Shown here one piece after another: positions 34,263 to 43,451 of a stretch of DNA of 64,000 bases. Made by a program: the position numbers and the translations under genes. Position 1 is the first letter of the stretch, and each line of letters opens with the position of its first letter. Source of the stretch: MA-ANB-1 sp965216445 (GTDB taxonomy: Bacteria; Actinomycetota; Acidimicrobiia; Spongiisociales; ZC4RG35). Where the stretch lies: assembly GCA_965216445.1 (NCBI GenBank), contig OZ244166.1, forward strand, positions 868,001 to 932,000, in the 5' to 3' direction. The notes under the pieces are model-generated. The model was not told where the DNA came from, made no database searches, and saw only the letters and a program-made list of their open reading frames with translations.

Positions 34263-35966
34263 TTAGCTAGCGATATTGATTCTGTCCTGTGGTCCCGGAG
34301 CCACTGGCGAATTGAGACCGAAGTACGTGATCAAGGCGTCGAGGTCAATCTCTCCACCAAGGCGGTCTGTCCCGTCGATGAGAACGGAGAAGTTGTCTCC
34401 GCCATCGGCAAGGAAGCTGTTGACAGTCACGCGATATTCGGCTGCCAAGTCGATCGGCACTCCGTCAATCATGATCGACGCAGGGTCGACTCTTTCGCCA
34501 TCGGCGGCGGCTGGATCCCACGTGTAGGTGAACCCTTCAGACACCTGCAGAATGCGGGGGCTGGTTTGTCCAACCCACTGCTGCTCGAGCAGCGTGTCGA
34601 TCTGTTCACCGGTGAGGGTCATCGTGACCAGGCTGTTTCCAAACGGTTGCACCGTGAAAGCTTCGCCATAAGTCACTTCTCCGTCTGCCTCGACGCCGCT
34701 AGAGGCGAAGAGGAGGTCCTCTCGAATGCCGCCCGGATTCATGAACGCCACAACAGCGTTGCCCGTTGTGCTACTTGATGTGGCAGCAAGTTGCGCATCG
34801 GCGATTACGTCACCGAGAGCTGACTCGCCTGCTGGGGTCTCCTCTTCGGTGATGTCTTCGGTAATGGTTCCGATAACTTGATTCGCCAGCGGTGCCGACA
34901 GGGTGTCGTACTTGTCGATGAGTGCCTGAAGGTCAGGTGCGTCCTCGGCGCTTTGCAGGTTGGGAACATTGTCGATTGCGACAACCGTGAGTTCACCGGT
35001 CATCCTGTCCAGGGTCACGTCGATGTCTGTGAACAGACGACCGCGGTTGTCGGCCATGGTCACCCACTTGCCGTCTACTTCGCAGATGAATTCGTCATTG
35101 ACGTGACCTGCGATCACGATGTCTACAGCGTCATCAAACGCCGGGACAATCGTTGCCAGCGGGCCCGTCAGACCACCTTCACATTCGTCGCCTTCGTCGC
35201 CTCCGTCGGAGAAGCCGCCCTCGTGCAACAGGATTACGAAGGCTCTCACGCCTCGTTTCTCCAGTCGTGGTACGAGAGCGTTGACCGTCTCGACCTCGTC
35301 GAGGAACGTGAGGCCGGCTACACCCGCGGGAGTAACAATGCTTGGGGTACCTTCAAGGGTCATACCAATAAAGGCAACCTTGACGCCGCTGAAGTTCTTG
35401 ATGGTATACGCCGGGAAGAGTGTCTTCCTGGTGGCGTCGACCACAACGTTCGCTGAGAGGAATCTGAAATCAGCTCCGCCGAAGGTATCGCCGTCGAGAT
35501 CTCCGTCAACCGGATGGCTGCCGCCATTCTGCATACGTAAGAGCTCGGCCGGGCCCTCGTCGAACTCATGATTCCCGACACCAGCGATGTCGAGACCGAT
35601 GAGGTTCATCGCCTCGATGGTTGGCTCATCATGGAACAAAGCCGAGATCAGCGGTGAGGCACCAATCAGGTCGCCCGCGGAAACAACAATCGAGTGTTGT
35701 TGGCCGGCCTCAGCGTTGCGTATGTTGGTCGCGAGGTTTTGCGCACCACCCGTTCCGCCGAATGAACCTGAGAATGTGTTGATGTGCCCGTGGAAGTCGT
35801 TGATCGCCAGGATTTGCAGGGGGACTTCCGTCGGCCTGTCGCCTGATCGATACGAGCTCTCCGGGTCATCGATGGCGCCGGCGGGTATCGCCAGCATTGC
35901 CGCGACGAGGGCGGCCGCGGTGAACGCCACGATCCATCGCTTGGATAAGTGTCCCGATTTGGTCAC
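34263..35966 (-). CDS. Secreted bifunctional metallophosphatase/5'-nucleotidase
   Basis: Hydrolyses extracellular nucleotides to nucleosides and phosphate. The 567-residue precursor has a signal peptide (to ~AGA31), a metallophosphoesterase domain with NDFHGH, SAGDLIGASPL, GVGNHEFDEGP, LLHEGG and IAGHVND (two-metal site), and a C-terminal substrate-binding domain with MNPGGIREDL, EAFTVQPFGNSLV and GGDNFSVL. GTG start with AAGGAG 5 nt upstream (an ATG between them is out of frame and followed at once by a stop). Monocistronic, with its own terminator. Confidence 0.94.
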   Translation of the reverse strand: MTKSGHLSKRWIVAFTAAALVAAMLAIPAGAIDDPESSYRSGDRPTEVPLQILAINDFHGHINTFSGSFGGTGGAQNLATNIRNAEAGQQHSIVVSAGDLIGASPLISALFHDEPTIEAMNLIGLDIAGVGNHEFDEGPAELLRMQNGGSHPVDGDLDGDTFGGADFRFLSANVVVDATRKTLFPAYTIKNFSGVKVAFIGMTLEGTPSIVTPAGVAGLTFLDEVETVNALVPRLEKRGVRAFVILLHEGGFSDGGDEGDECEGGLTGPLATIVPAFDDAVDIVIAGHVNDEFICEVDGKWVTMADNRGRLFTDIDVTLDRMTGELTVVAIDNVPNLQSAEDAPDLQALIDKYDTLSAPLANQVIGTITEDITEEETPAGESALGDVIADAQLAATSSSTTGNAVVAFMNPGGIREDLLFASSGVEADGEVTYGEAFTVQPFGNSLVTMTLTGEQIDTLLEQQWVGQTSPRILQVSEGFTYTWDPAAADGERVDPASIMIDGVPIDLAAEYRVTVNSFLADGGDNFSVLIDGTDRLGGEIDLDALITYFGLNSPVAPGPQDRINIAS

Positions 35967-36083
35967 ATGGACTCCTTGGGTTGTGGGCAGGATACGTGGT
36001 CAAACCTACACTAAGAGTGGTCGCTCGTGCTTCGGATTCTGGCCCGTTTCTCTGAACTTTCCACAACCGGTGTTGGACAACGA

Positions 36084-36515
36084 TCAAGCCTGACCAACCA
36101 GGTCTGCGAAACGGGAGAGATTGCCTTTCCAAACCCAACGGAGAATGGGGGCGGCAAGAATCTCCCCAAGCTTGGCCCCCATCCACCACGGAAAGCTCAA
36201 GTCCTCGGCCCATATAATCGTCGTCGGAGAATTGCCCTCGAGACGAAACTCGCCAGTTCCCGCAACTACGCCACGATGTTGGACGGCCATCCGACGGCCC
36301 TCTTCCCATTCGGTTATCTCAAGGACATCCTCGGTCCGAAAGGGGCCAACCTTGGTCGGCACACGCATCTGGGTGCCAACACCGCGAGTGGTCGTTGTGA
36401 TGAACTCCAGGTCGACTGCATCTTTCATCCACTTGGTGTGCGCGGACAAGTCGGCGAGGCGGTCCCAGACGACCTGTCTCGGTGCATCGATGGTGTGCTC
36501 GACCCGTATCGCCAT
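36084..36515 (-). CDS. SRPBCC (polyketide cyclase/START-like) family protein
   Basis: A 143-residue helix-grip protein starting MAIRVEHTIDAPRQVVWDRL, a typical SRPBCC beginning, with VLEITEWEEGRRMAVQHRG and the long C-terminal helix. Such proteins bind hydrophobic ligands; specificity is unknown. ATG at 36515 was chosen for family fit and for CACAAT 6 nt upstream (leaderless type); longer readings add sequence unlike the family. Confidence 0.82.
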   Translation of the reverse strand: MAIRVEHTIDAPRQVVWDRLADLSAHTKWMKDAVDLEFITTTTRGVGTQMRVPTKVGPFRTEDVLEITEWEEGRRMAVQHRGVVAGTGEFRLEGNSPTTIIWAEDLSFPWWMGAKLGEILAAPILRWVWKGNLSRFADLVGQA

Positions 36516-36631
36516 CGTAGCATTGTGCCACCATCTGATCGTTTGAAAAACGCTCCAAGACGAGCCTTCCAACGGGCCAGGACGGTCCGACATCAGCTCG
36601 CAGAATTCCAAGCGGCTGCGACAATGAAAGC

Positions 36632-37765
36632 TTGATCTATCTCGACCATGCAGCAACAACCCCAATGCGCCCCGAAGTCTGGGAAGCAATGGCACCCTTC
36701 AGCAACGACGTCTTCGGCAATTCCTCAGGCATTCATGCTGTGTCGCGCCAGGCAAAGAATGCCCTCGAAGAATCCCGTGAGGTCGTCGCCGAGCATCTGG
36801 GTTGTCACCCGCAAGAAGTGGTGTTCACCTCAGGCGGAACTGAAAGTGACAACCTTGCCCTGACCGGTGCGGTGTTCAACGCGACGGCACGAACCGGAGT
36901 TGTCGTAGGGGCCACCGAACATGAAGCAGTGTTGGAGTCAGCCGACTTCCTCCGTCGGCGCGGGAATCACGTCGCGATCGTCTCGGTCGACGGCAACGGC
37001 CGGGTTGATTTCCCGGAACTGATCGATGTTGTCGGAGGTTCGACTGCGATTGTGTCGGTCATGTTGATGAACAACGAGACGGGGGCAATCAGCGACGTAG
37101 CTGCGATATCGGATTCGGTGAAGTCGATCGACCCGGGGATTCTGATCCACACAGATGCGGTGCAGGCCTATGCCGCCCTCAAGTTCGACGTAAATCAGCT
37201 GGGTGTCGACATGCTCAGCCTCACGGCACATAAGTTCGGGGGTCCGAAAGGTGCAGGCCTCCTCTATGTCCGAGAAGGAGTGGCACTGGAGCCCCTGATG
37301 CACGGTGGTGGGCAGGAACTCGGCAGACGTTCCGGCACGCACAATGTCGCCGGGGCTGTCGGGCTGGCCGAAGCCATGTCGATGGCAGTTAGAAATCGCG
37401 ACGCTTTTGCAAGTGATGTTGCTGCAATTCGGGACCAATTCGAGAAAAGGCTCTCCGCCAGCTTGCCTGACACCGTGGTCAACACCCCTGTTCAGGGAAG
37501 GTCGCCGCACCACTTGAATGTCAGGTTTCCCGGTGTCCGCAACGAGACGCTTTTGGTCAGGCTTGATCGGGCCGGAGTTGCGGCGTCGGCCGGTTCAGCG
37601 TGTCAATCGGGAGCCGCAACTGTGTCCCATGTCCTCGAAGCGATGGGGTTGTCGCCAACCCAGGCCAGGGAAAGCGTCCGCTTCAGTTTTGGGTGGACGT
37701 CGACCATGGAAGAGGCCACCGAGGCGGCAGATATCGTCACGACGCTGGTTTCTGATCTGCGATGA
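36632..37765 (+). CDS. Cysteine desulfurase (IscS/NifS family)
   Basis: Removes sulfur from cysteine for tRNA thiolation or Fe-S assembly. The 377-residue PLP enzyme begins MIYLDHAATTPMRPEV, with VVFTSGGTESDNLAL, HTDAVQAYA, the PLP lysine in LTAHKFGGPKGAG and the persulfide Cys in SAGSACQSGAA. TTG at 36632. Its stop overlaps mnmA (ATGA), whose product needs a sulfur donor, so its main partner is probably MnmA. Confidence 0.95.
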   Translation: MIYLDHAATTPMRPEVWEAMAPFSNDVFGNSSGIHAVSRQAKNALEESREVVAEHLGCHPQEVVFTSGGTESDNLALTGAVFNATARTGVVVGATEHEAVLESADFLRRRGNHVAIVSVDGNGRVDFPELIDVVGGSTAIVSVMLMNNETGAISDVAAISDSVKSIDPGILIHTDAVQAYAALKFDVNQLGVDMLSLTAHKFGGPKGAGLLYVREGVALEPLMHGGGQELGRRSGTHNVAGAVGLAEAMSMAVRNRDAFASDVAAIRDQFEKRLSASLPDTVVNTPVQGRSPHHLNVRFPGVRNETLLVRLDRAGVAASAGSACQSGAATVSHVLEAMGLSPTQARESVRFSFGWTSTMEEATEAADIVTTLVSDLR

Positions 37766-38808
37766 GAGTTCTTGTCGCGATGTCAGGTGGTGTCGACTCG
37801 TCGGTGGCCGCCGCCTTGATGAAAGACAAGGGCCACGAGGTAGTCGGTGTGACGTTGAAACTGTGGTCCGGACCAAACGGTGAGGCTCCGACGGCGGGTT
37901 GCTGCACGGTGTCGGATGCCGAGGATGCGCGAAGGGTGGCCGCACAGCTCGACATTCCCTACTACGTCCTTGATTATGCGGACGACTTCAAAGATGGTGT
38001 GGTGGACAAGTTCGTCGCCGACTACGCATCAGGCAGAACCCCGAATCCGTGTATTGAGTGCAACCGAACTGTGAAATTCGACCGCCTCCTGTCGCGGCTG
38101 GAAGACTTCGAATGTGACGTTTTGGCAACGGGACACCATGCAAGAAACAGGAAAAAGGACAGCTTCTGGACGCTTTATCGTGGCGAGGACACGGCGAAAG
38201 ACCAGTCTTACGTTCTTTCCATGCTCACTCAGACTGAGTTGAGCCGAACCCGGTTTCCCGTTGGTGAATTGACCAAACCGCAGGTTCGCGCGGTTGCTGC
38301 GGGTATGGGGCTTCGTACCGCCAAGAAGCCGGAGTCGATGGATATCTGTTTCGTTGGGCAACGCGACTACAGGGGCTTTCTCAGCGAACACGCTCCTGAG
38401 GTTTTCAGAAGGGGTGAACTTGTGGATACCTCGGGGAACTCCCTCGGCGAGCATGACGGGATTGTCGGATTCACCGTTGGCCAGCGTCGCGGTCTGGGAG
38501 TTGCCGTCGGTGAGCCCCGCTTCGTGATCCGGATCGAACAGGAGACGTCCACGGTGGTTCTAGGCGAACGCGACGAGTTGGGTGTCTCGGCCGTGGACCT
38601 TTCCGACATGACTTGGACGTCCGGGTCCGCACGATCCGGTCCGATTAACGCACAGTATCGGGCCCACGGCGACCCGGTGGATGCAACTCTCGAAGGCTCG
38701 CGGCTGGAATTCGAGCAGGCACAACGAGCAGTGGCACCTGGTCAGACTGTTGCCTTCTACGAAGGTGATCAGGTTCTGGGTGGTGCATTGATCGCGCACA
38801 CATCGTGA
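37762..38808 (+). CDS. mnmA: tRNA-uridine 2-sulfurtransferase
   Basis: Puts sulfur on U34 of tRNA-Lys/Glu/Gln. The 348-residue protein has the PP-loop VAMSGGVDSSVAAALM, the catalytic Cys in NPCIECNRTVKFD and the second Cys in SMDICFVGQRDY, plus GFTVGQRRGLGVA. Directly coupled to the cysteine desulfurase gene upstream and overlapping a methyltransferase gene downstream (GTGA). Confidence 0.97.
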   Translation: MRVLVAMSGGVDSSVAAALMKDKGHEVVGVTLKLWSGPNGEAPTAGCCTVSDAEDARRVAAQLDIPYYVLDYADDFKDGVVDKFVADYASGRTPNPCIECNRTVKFDRLLSRLEDFECDVLATGHHARNRKKDSFWTLYRGEDTAKDQSYVLSMLTQTELSRTRFPVGELTKPQVRAVAAGMGLRTAKKPESMDICFVGQRDYRGFLSEHAPEVFRRGELVDTSGNSLGEHDGIVGFTVGQRRGLGVAVGEPRFVIRIEQETSTVVLGERDELGVSAVDLSDMTWTSGSARSGPINAQYRAHGDPVDATLEGSRLEFEQAQRAVAPGQTVAFYEGDQVLGGALIAHTS

Positions 38809-39560
38809 CAATTCCAGCCGGCGGTCGTGCGGTGATCTTCGGTGAGAACGCTGCGACTTATGACGAGACGAGACCCGCGTACCCCAAGGCGGTATGGGAC
38901 CATGTGCTGGCCAGGGCTGAGGTTGTCCGCGCCGTCGAGGTTGGTGCCGGAACCGGCATCGCGACGGCGTCGTTCGCTGCTGTTGGCAGGAAGATCATCT
39001 GTATCGAGCCGTCCGCCGAAATGGCACAGCTTCTGGAAGAGAAGCGCCTTCCCGATGTCGAAGTTGTGGTTGCAGACTTCGAGACCTGGACAGCCGGGTT
39101 GGAACCGGTGGACCTGGTCTACGCGGCGCAAGCCTGGCATTGGATCGACCCCGGGATCGGTTACGAAAAGGCAAGGGGGCTTCTGCGGCCTGGAGGGGTC
39201 CTCGCCTTGATGTGGAATGTGCCTTTGAATCGATACGAGGGGTTGGAGTCGGTGTATGAGCAGTACGCCCCCGAGGTGCTCGCTGAACAGGACGCCAGAA
39301 TCAAAAAACGAGACCGCTCCGACTGGGCCGATGATTTGGGAGCAAACGGTTTCTCCGAAGTCGACCGGTTCGTCTATCCCTGGACGATCGATTTGTCTCC
39401 AAGTGAATTGGCTGCGTTGTATTCGACCTATAGCGATCACATGTTGATCCCTGAGTCGCGGCGTAGGCAACTGCTGAGAGCCCTTGAGATGGCAGTTGAG
39501 GACGTAGGGGGCTCCGTGGAGGTTGCGTACGAATCGAGAGTCTTTTCCGGCCGAAAATGA
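38805..39560 (+). CDS. Class I SAM-dependent methyltransferase
   Basis: A 251-residue Rossmann methyltransferase with SAM motif AVEVGAGTGIATASFAA, CIEPSAEMAQLLEE and the AAQAWHWIDP segment of methyltransferase type 11 proteins. The same family often follows NifS/MnmA only by chance, so no tRNA role is claimed. GTG start coupled to the mnmA stop. Substrate unknown. Confidence 0.88.
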   Translation: MTIPAGGRAVIFGENAATYDETRPAYPKAVWDHVLARAEVVRAVEVGAGTGIATASFAAVGRKIICIEPSAEMAQLLEEKRLPDVEVVVADFETWTAGLEPVDLVYAAQAWHWIDPGIGYEKARGLLRPGGVLALMWNVPLNRYEGLESVYEQYAPEVLAEQDARIKKRDRSDWADDLGANGFSEVDRFVYPWTIDLSPSELAALYSTYSDHMLIPESRRRQLLRALEMAVEDVGGSVEVAYESRVFSGRK

Positions 39561-39607
39561 CTGCCTCGCGGTGATGTTGAAATACCCCGCAGGTATCGTC
39601 GCGTCTG

Positions 39608-41638
39608 ATGCCGCAGATTGAAGATCGGGTCGAGGAGCTTCGGCAGCTGATCCGGACCCACGCCCATCGCTATTACATTCTTGACGACCCAACCGTCAGT
39701 GATGCGCAGTTCGACGCCATGGTCAAGGAACTGCGAGAACTCGAGGCAGAGCACCCTGAGCTGATCACGCCGGACTCGCCTACGCAACGTATCGGTGCTC
39801 CCATCGGGGACCTCTTCACGCCAGTTGAACACATCAGACCGTTGTTCTCTCTCGACAACGCTGAAAGCACGGAAGACCTGGAGGCGTGGGAGCAGCGCCT
39901 GGTCCGTCAACTCGGAGAGAAGCCAGCTCGGTATGCATGCGAACTCAAGATTGATGGTTTGGCTGTAGTCCTTGTCTATCGAGATGGAGTCCTCACCACC
40001 GGCGCCACCAGGGGGGATGGGACAACCGGTGAGGACATCACCCAGAATCTGAGGACGATCGACTCGATCCCGCTCCGGCTACATACTGAGGAGCCACCTC
40101 AGCTACTCGAGGTTCGTGGTGAGGTCTACATGCCCTTTGCCGCATTCGACCGGCTCAACCAGAAACAGGCAGAGGCCGGTGATCGCCTCTTCGCCAACGC
40201 CCGAAACGCCGCGGCGGGGTCGGTGCGTCAGAAAGACCCATCGGTAACGGCGAGTCGCGGGGTCGATATCTGGGTATATCAGCTGGGTCATATGGTCGGT
40301 GGCCCGTCGCTGACTTCGCACACCGAGACCATGGCATACCTCGGTTCCCTGGGGTTCAAGATCAACCCGGCGGGTGTCACGGTTGACTCGATTGATGCAG
40401 TTGAGAAGTATGTTCTCGACTTCGAAAAGAATCGGCATGATCAGGCGTATCAGACCGACGGGGTCGTGATCAAGGTCGATTCCCTGGAGGAACAGGCGAC
40501 TCTTGGCTACACCGCCAAAGCCCCGCGGTGGGCGATCGCCTACAAGTTCCCACCCGAGGAGCAGGTCACCACCCTCAAGGACATCATGATCAACGTCGGG
40601 AGGACCGGGGCGGCGACCCCGTTCGCAATCCTGGACCCGGTTTTTGTAGGTGGCGCCACAGTTGGAATGGCAACACTCCACAACCAGGATCAGGTTGCAC
40701 TCAAAGACGTTCGAATTGGGGATCAGGTCATTGTCCGAAGAGCTGGTGACGTGATCCCCGAGGTTGTGGGTCCCGTCGTAGCAGCCCGAACAGGAGAAGA
40801 GCAGGTTTGGAAGATGCCGCAGAACTGTCCGTTCTGCGGGAATCCAATCGTACGTATCGAGGGTGAGGCCGTCGCTCGTTGTACTGGCGGATATGAGTGC
40901 CCGTCTCGTCTTCGGGAATGGTTGTTCCACTTTGCCAGTCGCGGCGGCATGGACATCGAGCACATGGGCTACAAAACCATCGACATGCTTCTCCAGGAAG
41001 GATTTGTTGGTGATCCGGCTGACCTTTTCACCTTCGACGTGTCGAAGTTGATGGGCCGAGAAGGTTGGGGCGAAATCTCGGTCAACAACCTTGCAGCGGC
41101 GATCGAAGAAGCCAAAGACCGGCCGGTGGCGAAGTTGCTCACCGCCCTCGGCATCCGTCACATCGGGGGGACGATGGCCCGACTCCTCATCAGACACTTC
41201 GGGGGTCTCCCGGCAATGATGGAGGCGAGCGAGGAGGATATCTCCGCGATCGATGGCGTCGGAGGCGTCATCGCAAAAGCTGTTGTGGAGTGGTCGGCCG
41301 ACCCAGCGAATCGAGAGCTTGTGCGCAAGCTCGGCGATGCCGGGGTGCGCCTCGTCGAGGAACGTGATGAATCCATTCCCTCCGACCTCCTGGCCGGATC
41401 GACTTTCGTTATCTCCGGGACGATCGACGGGTTCAGCCGGGAAGGGGCCAAATCGGCGATTGAAGAGCGTGGTGGCAAGGCGACAAGCTCTGTTTCGGGC
41501 AAGACCACCGCCTTGGTTCTCGGTGAGTCACCCGGTGCTTCAAAAACCAAGAAGGCTGAGGAACTGGGTATCCCGATAATCGACGGAGCCGTGTTCAACG
41601 AGCTCCTCGAGAAAGGAACGCAGGTTCTCAACTCCTAG
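39608..41638 (+). CDS. ligA: NAD-dependent DNA ligase
   Basis: Seals nicks in replication and repair. The 676-residue protein has domain Ia, the adenylation lysine in CELKIDGLAV, OB fold with VGRTGAATPFAIL, a four-cysteine zinc finger (CPFCGN...ARCTGGYECPSRL), tandem HhH motifs (ALGIRHIGGTMA, IDGVGGVIA) and a C-terminal BRCT domain (~590-670). Normal length. ATG start. Confidence 0.98.
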   Translation: MPQIEDRVEELRQLIRTHAHRYYILDDPTVSDAQFDAMVKELRELEAEHPELITPDSPTQRIGAPIGDLFTPVEHIRPLFSLDNAESTEDLEAWEQRLVRQLGEKPARYACELKIDGLAVVLVYRDGVLTTGATRGDGTTGEDITQNLRTIDSIPLRLHTEEPPQLLEVRGEVYMPFAAFDRLNQKQAEAGDRLFANARNAAAGSVRQKDPSVTASRGVDIWVYQLGHMVGGPSLTSHTETMAYLGSLGFKINPAGVTVDSIDAVEKYVLDFEKNRHDQAYQTDGVVIKVDSLEEQATLGYTAKAPRWAIAYKFPPEEQVTTLKDIMINVGRTGAATPFAILDPVFVGGATVGMATLHNQDQVALKDVRIGDQVIVRRAGDVIPEVVGPVVAARTGEEQVWKMPQNCPFCGNPIVRIEGEAVARCTGGYECPSRLREWLFHFASRGGMDIEHMGYKTIDMLLQEGFVGDPADLFTFDVSKLMGREGWGEISVNNLAAAIEEAKDRPVAKLLTALGIRHIGGTMARLLIRHFGGLPAMMEASEEDISAIDGVGGVIAKAVVEWSADPANRELVRKLGDAGVRLVEERDESIPSDLLAGSTFVISGTIDGFSREGAKSAIEERGGKATSSVSGKTTALVLGESPGASKTKKAEELGIPIIDGAVFNELLEKGTQVLNS

Positions 41639-41660
41639 TGCAATCTCAGGTGACCCAACT

Positions 41661-42050
41661 TCACCCAACGCGAAACGTCCATTCGAACTCCCCGGGGTCA
41701 GGGAGTCCGTTCACCGTGTCGTAGACGATCCTGATTGTGTGCTCTCCGGGAGTCCATTCGTTCAAAGTCGGATTCGACGGAGAAGGTGCCCAACGGTACA
41801 CGCCGGTGCCTTCCACGAAATTTGTGTCTTGCATCAACCACCCATCGACGTAGATGTCGGCTGAATACCCAACCTCCATGTCGACCTGGATTTCGGTCTG
41901 AAGCGGAACCTGGTCCCCGGGAGCGGGGTATATCGCCTCTATCGGAGCGGGAAGCACAATTGGCTCACCGGGGTCGCTGAAAGCGAATCCCAGGGCGATG
42001 GCGGCGACGGCGACCAGTCCCAGCCCGATGTAGATATAGCGATAAGGCAC
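41661..42050 (-). CDS. Small membrane-anchored protein with Ig-like extracytoplasmic domain
   Basis: A 129-residue protein. After the GTG start at 42050 comes PYRYIYIGLGLVAVAAIALGFAF, one membrane helix, then a ~100-residue beta-rich domain (EAIYPAPGDQVPLQTEIQVDM ... WTPGEHTIRIVYD), like the Ig-like folds that decorate secreted proteins. No enzyme motif. The longer upstream frame runs into the divergent ATP-grasp gene and is not used. Function unknown. Confidence 0.72.
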   Translation of the reverse strand: MPYRYIYIGLGLVAVAAIALGFAFSDPGEPIVLPAPIEAIYPAPGDQVPLQTEIQVDMEVGYSADIYVDGWLMQDTNFVEGTGVYRWAPSPSNPTLNEWTPGEHTIRIVYDTVNGLPDPGEFEWTFRVG

Positions 42051-42068
42051 CGTCCAGCACGCTAGCGG

Positions 42069-42074
42069 TAGCCT
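42069..42074 (+). promoter_or_regulatory. -10 hexamer, leaderless ATP-grasp gene
   Basis: TAGCCT ending 6 nt before the GTG at 42081, within the 30-bp gap between divergent genes. Confidence 0.5.
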
Positions 42075-42080
42075 TGAATT

Positions 42081-43427
42081 GTGGAGAAACTGGAGCGCCG
42101 TCTGCGTGAGATCTATGGCGAGCGGAGCTGGATCATCGCGATTCAGGCAGCGACGGCGGCCGGCGGCTGGGTGGAGCGGCTCGCCAGCTGGGACGCACCG
42201 TCCCTCGTTGTCGCATCCAATCCCGGAACCGGTGACCCACCGGACACCGACGTCGTCTATACCGGCTCGGGTGGGGCCACTGCTGTCGACTCCATTCGAC
42301 AGTTCTCTGCTTCGGTGGTGAGTCCGAGCCACGAGGTTCAGGCTGCGGTCGATGCGTTCGATATCGAAGGGAAAGCTCAGGTCCTTGCCGAGCCTTTCGC
42401 CACGGATCAGCGCATGCTGGGTCGCAAAACGTTTGGGGTTCGAAGGAAGGAGTGGGCCGCATGGGAGGACAAGATGCGAGCCGACCGGCTCTGGGAGGAC
42501 CTGGGTATTCCCCACTCTCCGTATGAGATTTGTTCACCTGCAGAAGGACCGGCGGCGGCCGGGCGTTTGGCTACAGCCCAAGGAACCGTCTGGGTAGCCG
42601 ATAACTCTCAGGGGTGGCACGGCGGAGGTGAATACGTGCGATGGGTGGCTGACAACCGAGAAGTTGGCGACATCGCTCAATGGTTCGATGAAAGGGCGGA
42701 TCAAGTGCGGGTTATGCCGTTTCTCGACGGTTTACCCTGCTCGATCCACGGCTGGGTGACTGACAGTGGTGTAGCCGTGTTTCTCCCGGTCGAGATCAAC
42801 ATCCTCCGTCATGCCGATCGATCCGGGTTTGCGTTTGCAGGCGTCTCGACGCTCTGGGAGCCGGCGGAATCGGCAACGGCCGAGATGAGGGAGGTCTCCA
42901 GGCGCGTCGGATCCTTTTTGGCTCAAGATGTTGGATATCGGGGGCCATACGGGATCGATGGAGTGCTCACAGGAGACGGTTTTCGCCCTACGGAGCTCAA
43001 CCCGCGGATGAGCGCCGGTGCCGGGGTTCAGCTGGGCTCAGTCGATGTTCCTCTGGGGGCTCTGATGCGCGCTGAGATCGAAGGCCTCGTAGAAGTCGAC
43101 CATAGTTGGCTGGAGGCGGCTGCCCTCGACCAACGGAGGCCAGTCGTTCACTTCGGCAAAATGGTCACAACCGAGGTTCGAGACTCTATGTTCGTGTCGG
43201 TGGATTCGGCGGGGGCGGTCGTCAAAGCGGATGAGGGCTCATCTTTCGGTCAGGTCACGGCAGGGCCCGCGGCAACCGGCTCCTACATCATGGGCTCATT
43301 CGAGCCAGAGAGACTTCCCAAGAGGGGTTCGGTCGGGTGGTTGGTTGCGGGATGCCTCAACCTCGCCTCCCGAGAGTGGAGTCTTGGTCTTCCCGAGTAT
43401 GAGCCTGCGCCCGATCTGGTGACCTAA
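42081..43427 (+). CDS. ATP-grasp-like protein of unknown function
   Basis: A 448-residue soluble protein I cannot assign to a named enzyme. The C-terminal half has ATP-grasp features: VMPFLDGLPCSIHGWV (like the substrate/metal strand), PVEINILRHADRSGFAFAG and GYRGPYGIDGVLTG followed by RPTELNPRMSAGAG, i.e. the E-x-N-P-R metal-binding strand. An N-terminal Rossmann-like segment (IIAIQAATAAGGWVERLA) precedes it, as in carboxylate-amine ligases. The first ATP-grasp lysine/glycine loop is not obvious. It stands alone with its own leaderless promoter. Confidence 0.75.
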   Translation: MEKLERRLREIYGERSWIIAIQAATAAGGWVERLASWDAPSLVVASNPGTGDPPDTDVVYTGSGGATAVDSIRQFSASVVSPSHEVQAAVDAFDIEGKAQVLAEPFATDQRMLGRKTFGVRRKEWAAWEDKMRADRLWEDLGIPHSPYEICSPAEGPAAAGRLATAQGTVWVADNSQGWHGGGEYVRWVADNREVGDIAQWFDERADQVRVMPFLDGLPCSIHGWVTDSGVAVFLPVEINILRHADRSGFAFAGVSTLWEPAESATAEMREVSRRVGSFLAQDVGYRGPYGIDGVLTGDGFRPTELNPRMSAGAGVQLGSVDVPLGALMRAEIEGLVEVDHSWLEAAALDQRRPVVHFGKMVTTEVRDSMFVSVDSAGAVVKADEGSSFGQVTAGPAATGSYIMGSFEPERLPKRGSVGWLVAGCLNLASREWSLGLPEYEPAPDLVT

Positions 43428-43451
43428 CAACACATCGTTGGAGATCGATGC

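Noticed and set aside
35964..35968. ATG at 35968-35966 as start of the 5'-nucleotidase
   Set aside because: It is out of frame and followed immediately by TGA; the GTG at 35966 is in frame with AAGGAG 5 nt upstream.
40103..41197. Long minus-strand open frame opposite ligA
   Set aside because: Antisense shadow of a strongly conserved gene; long antisense frames are common at this GC content.
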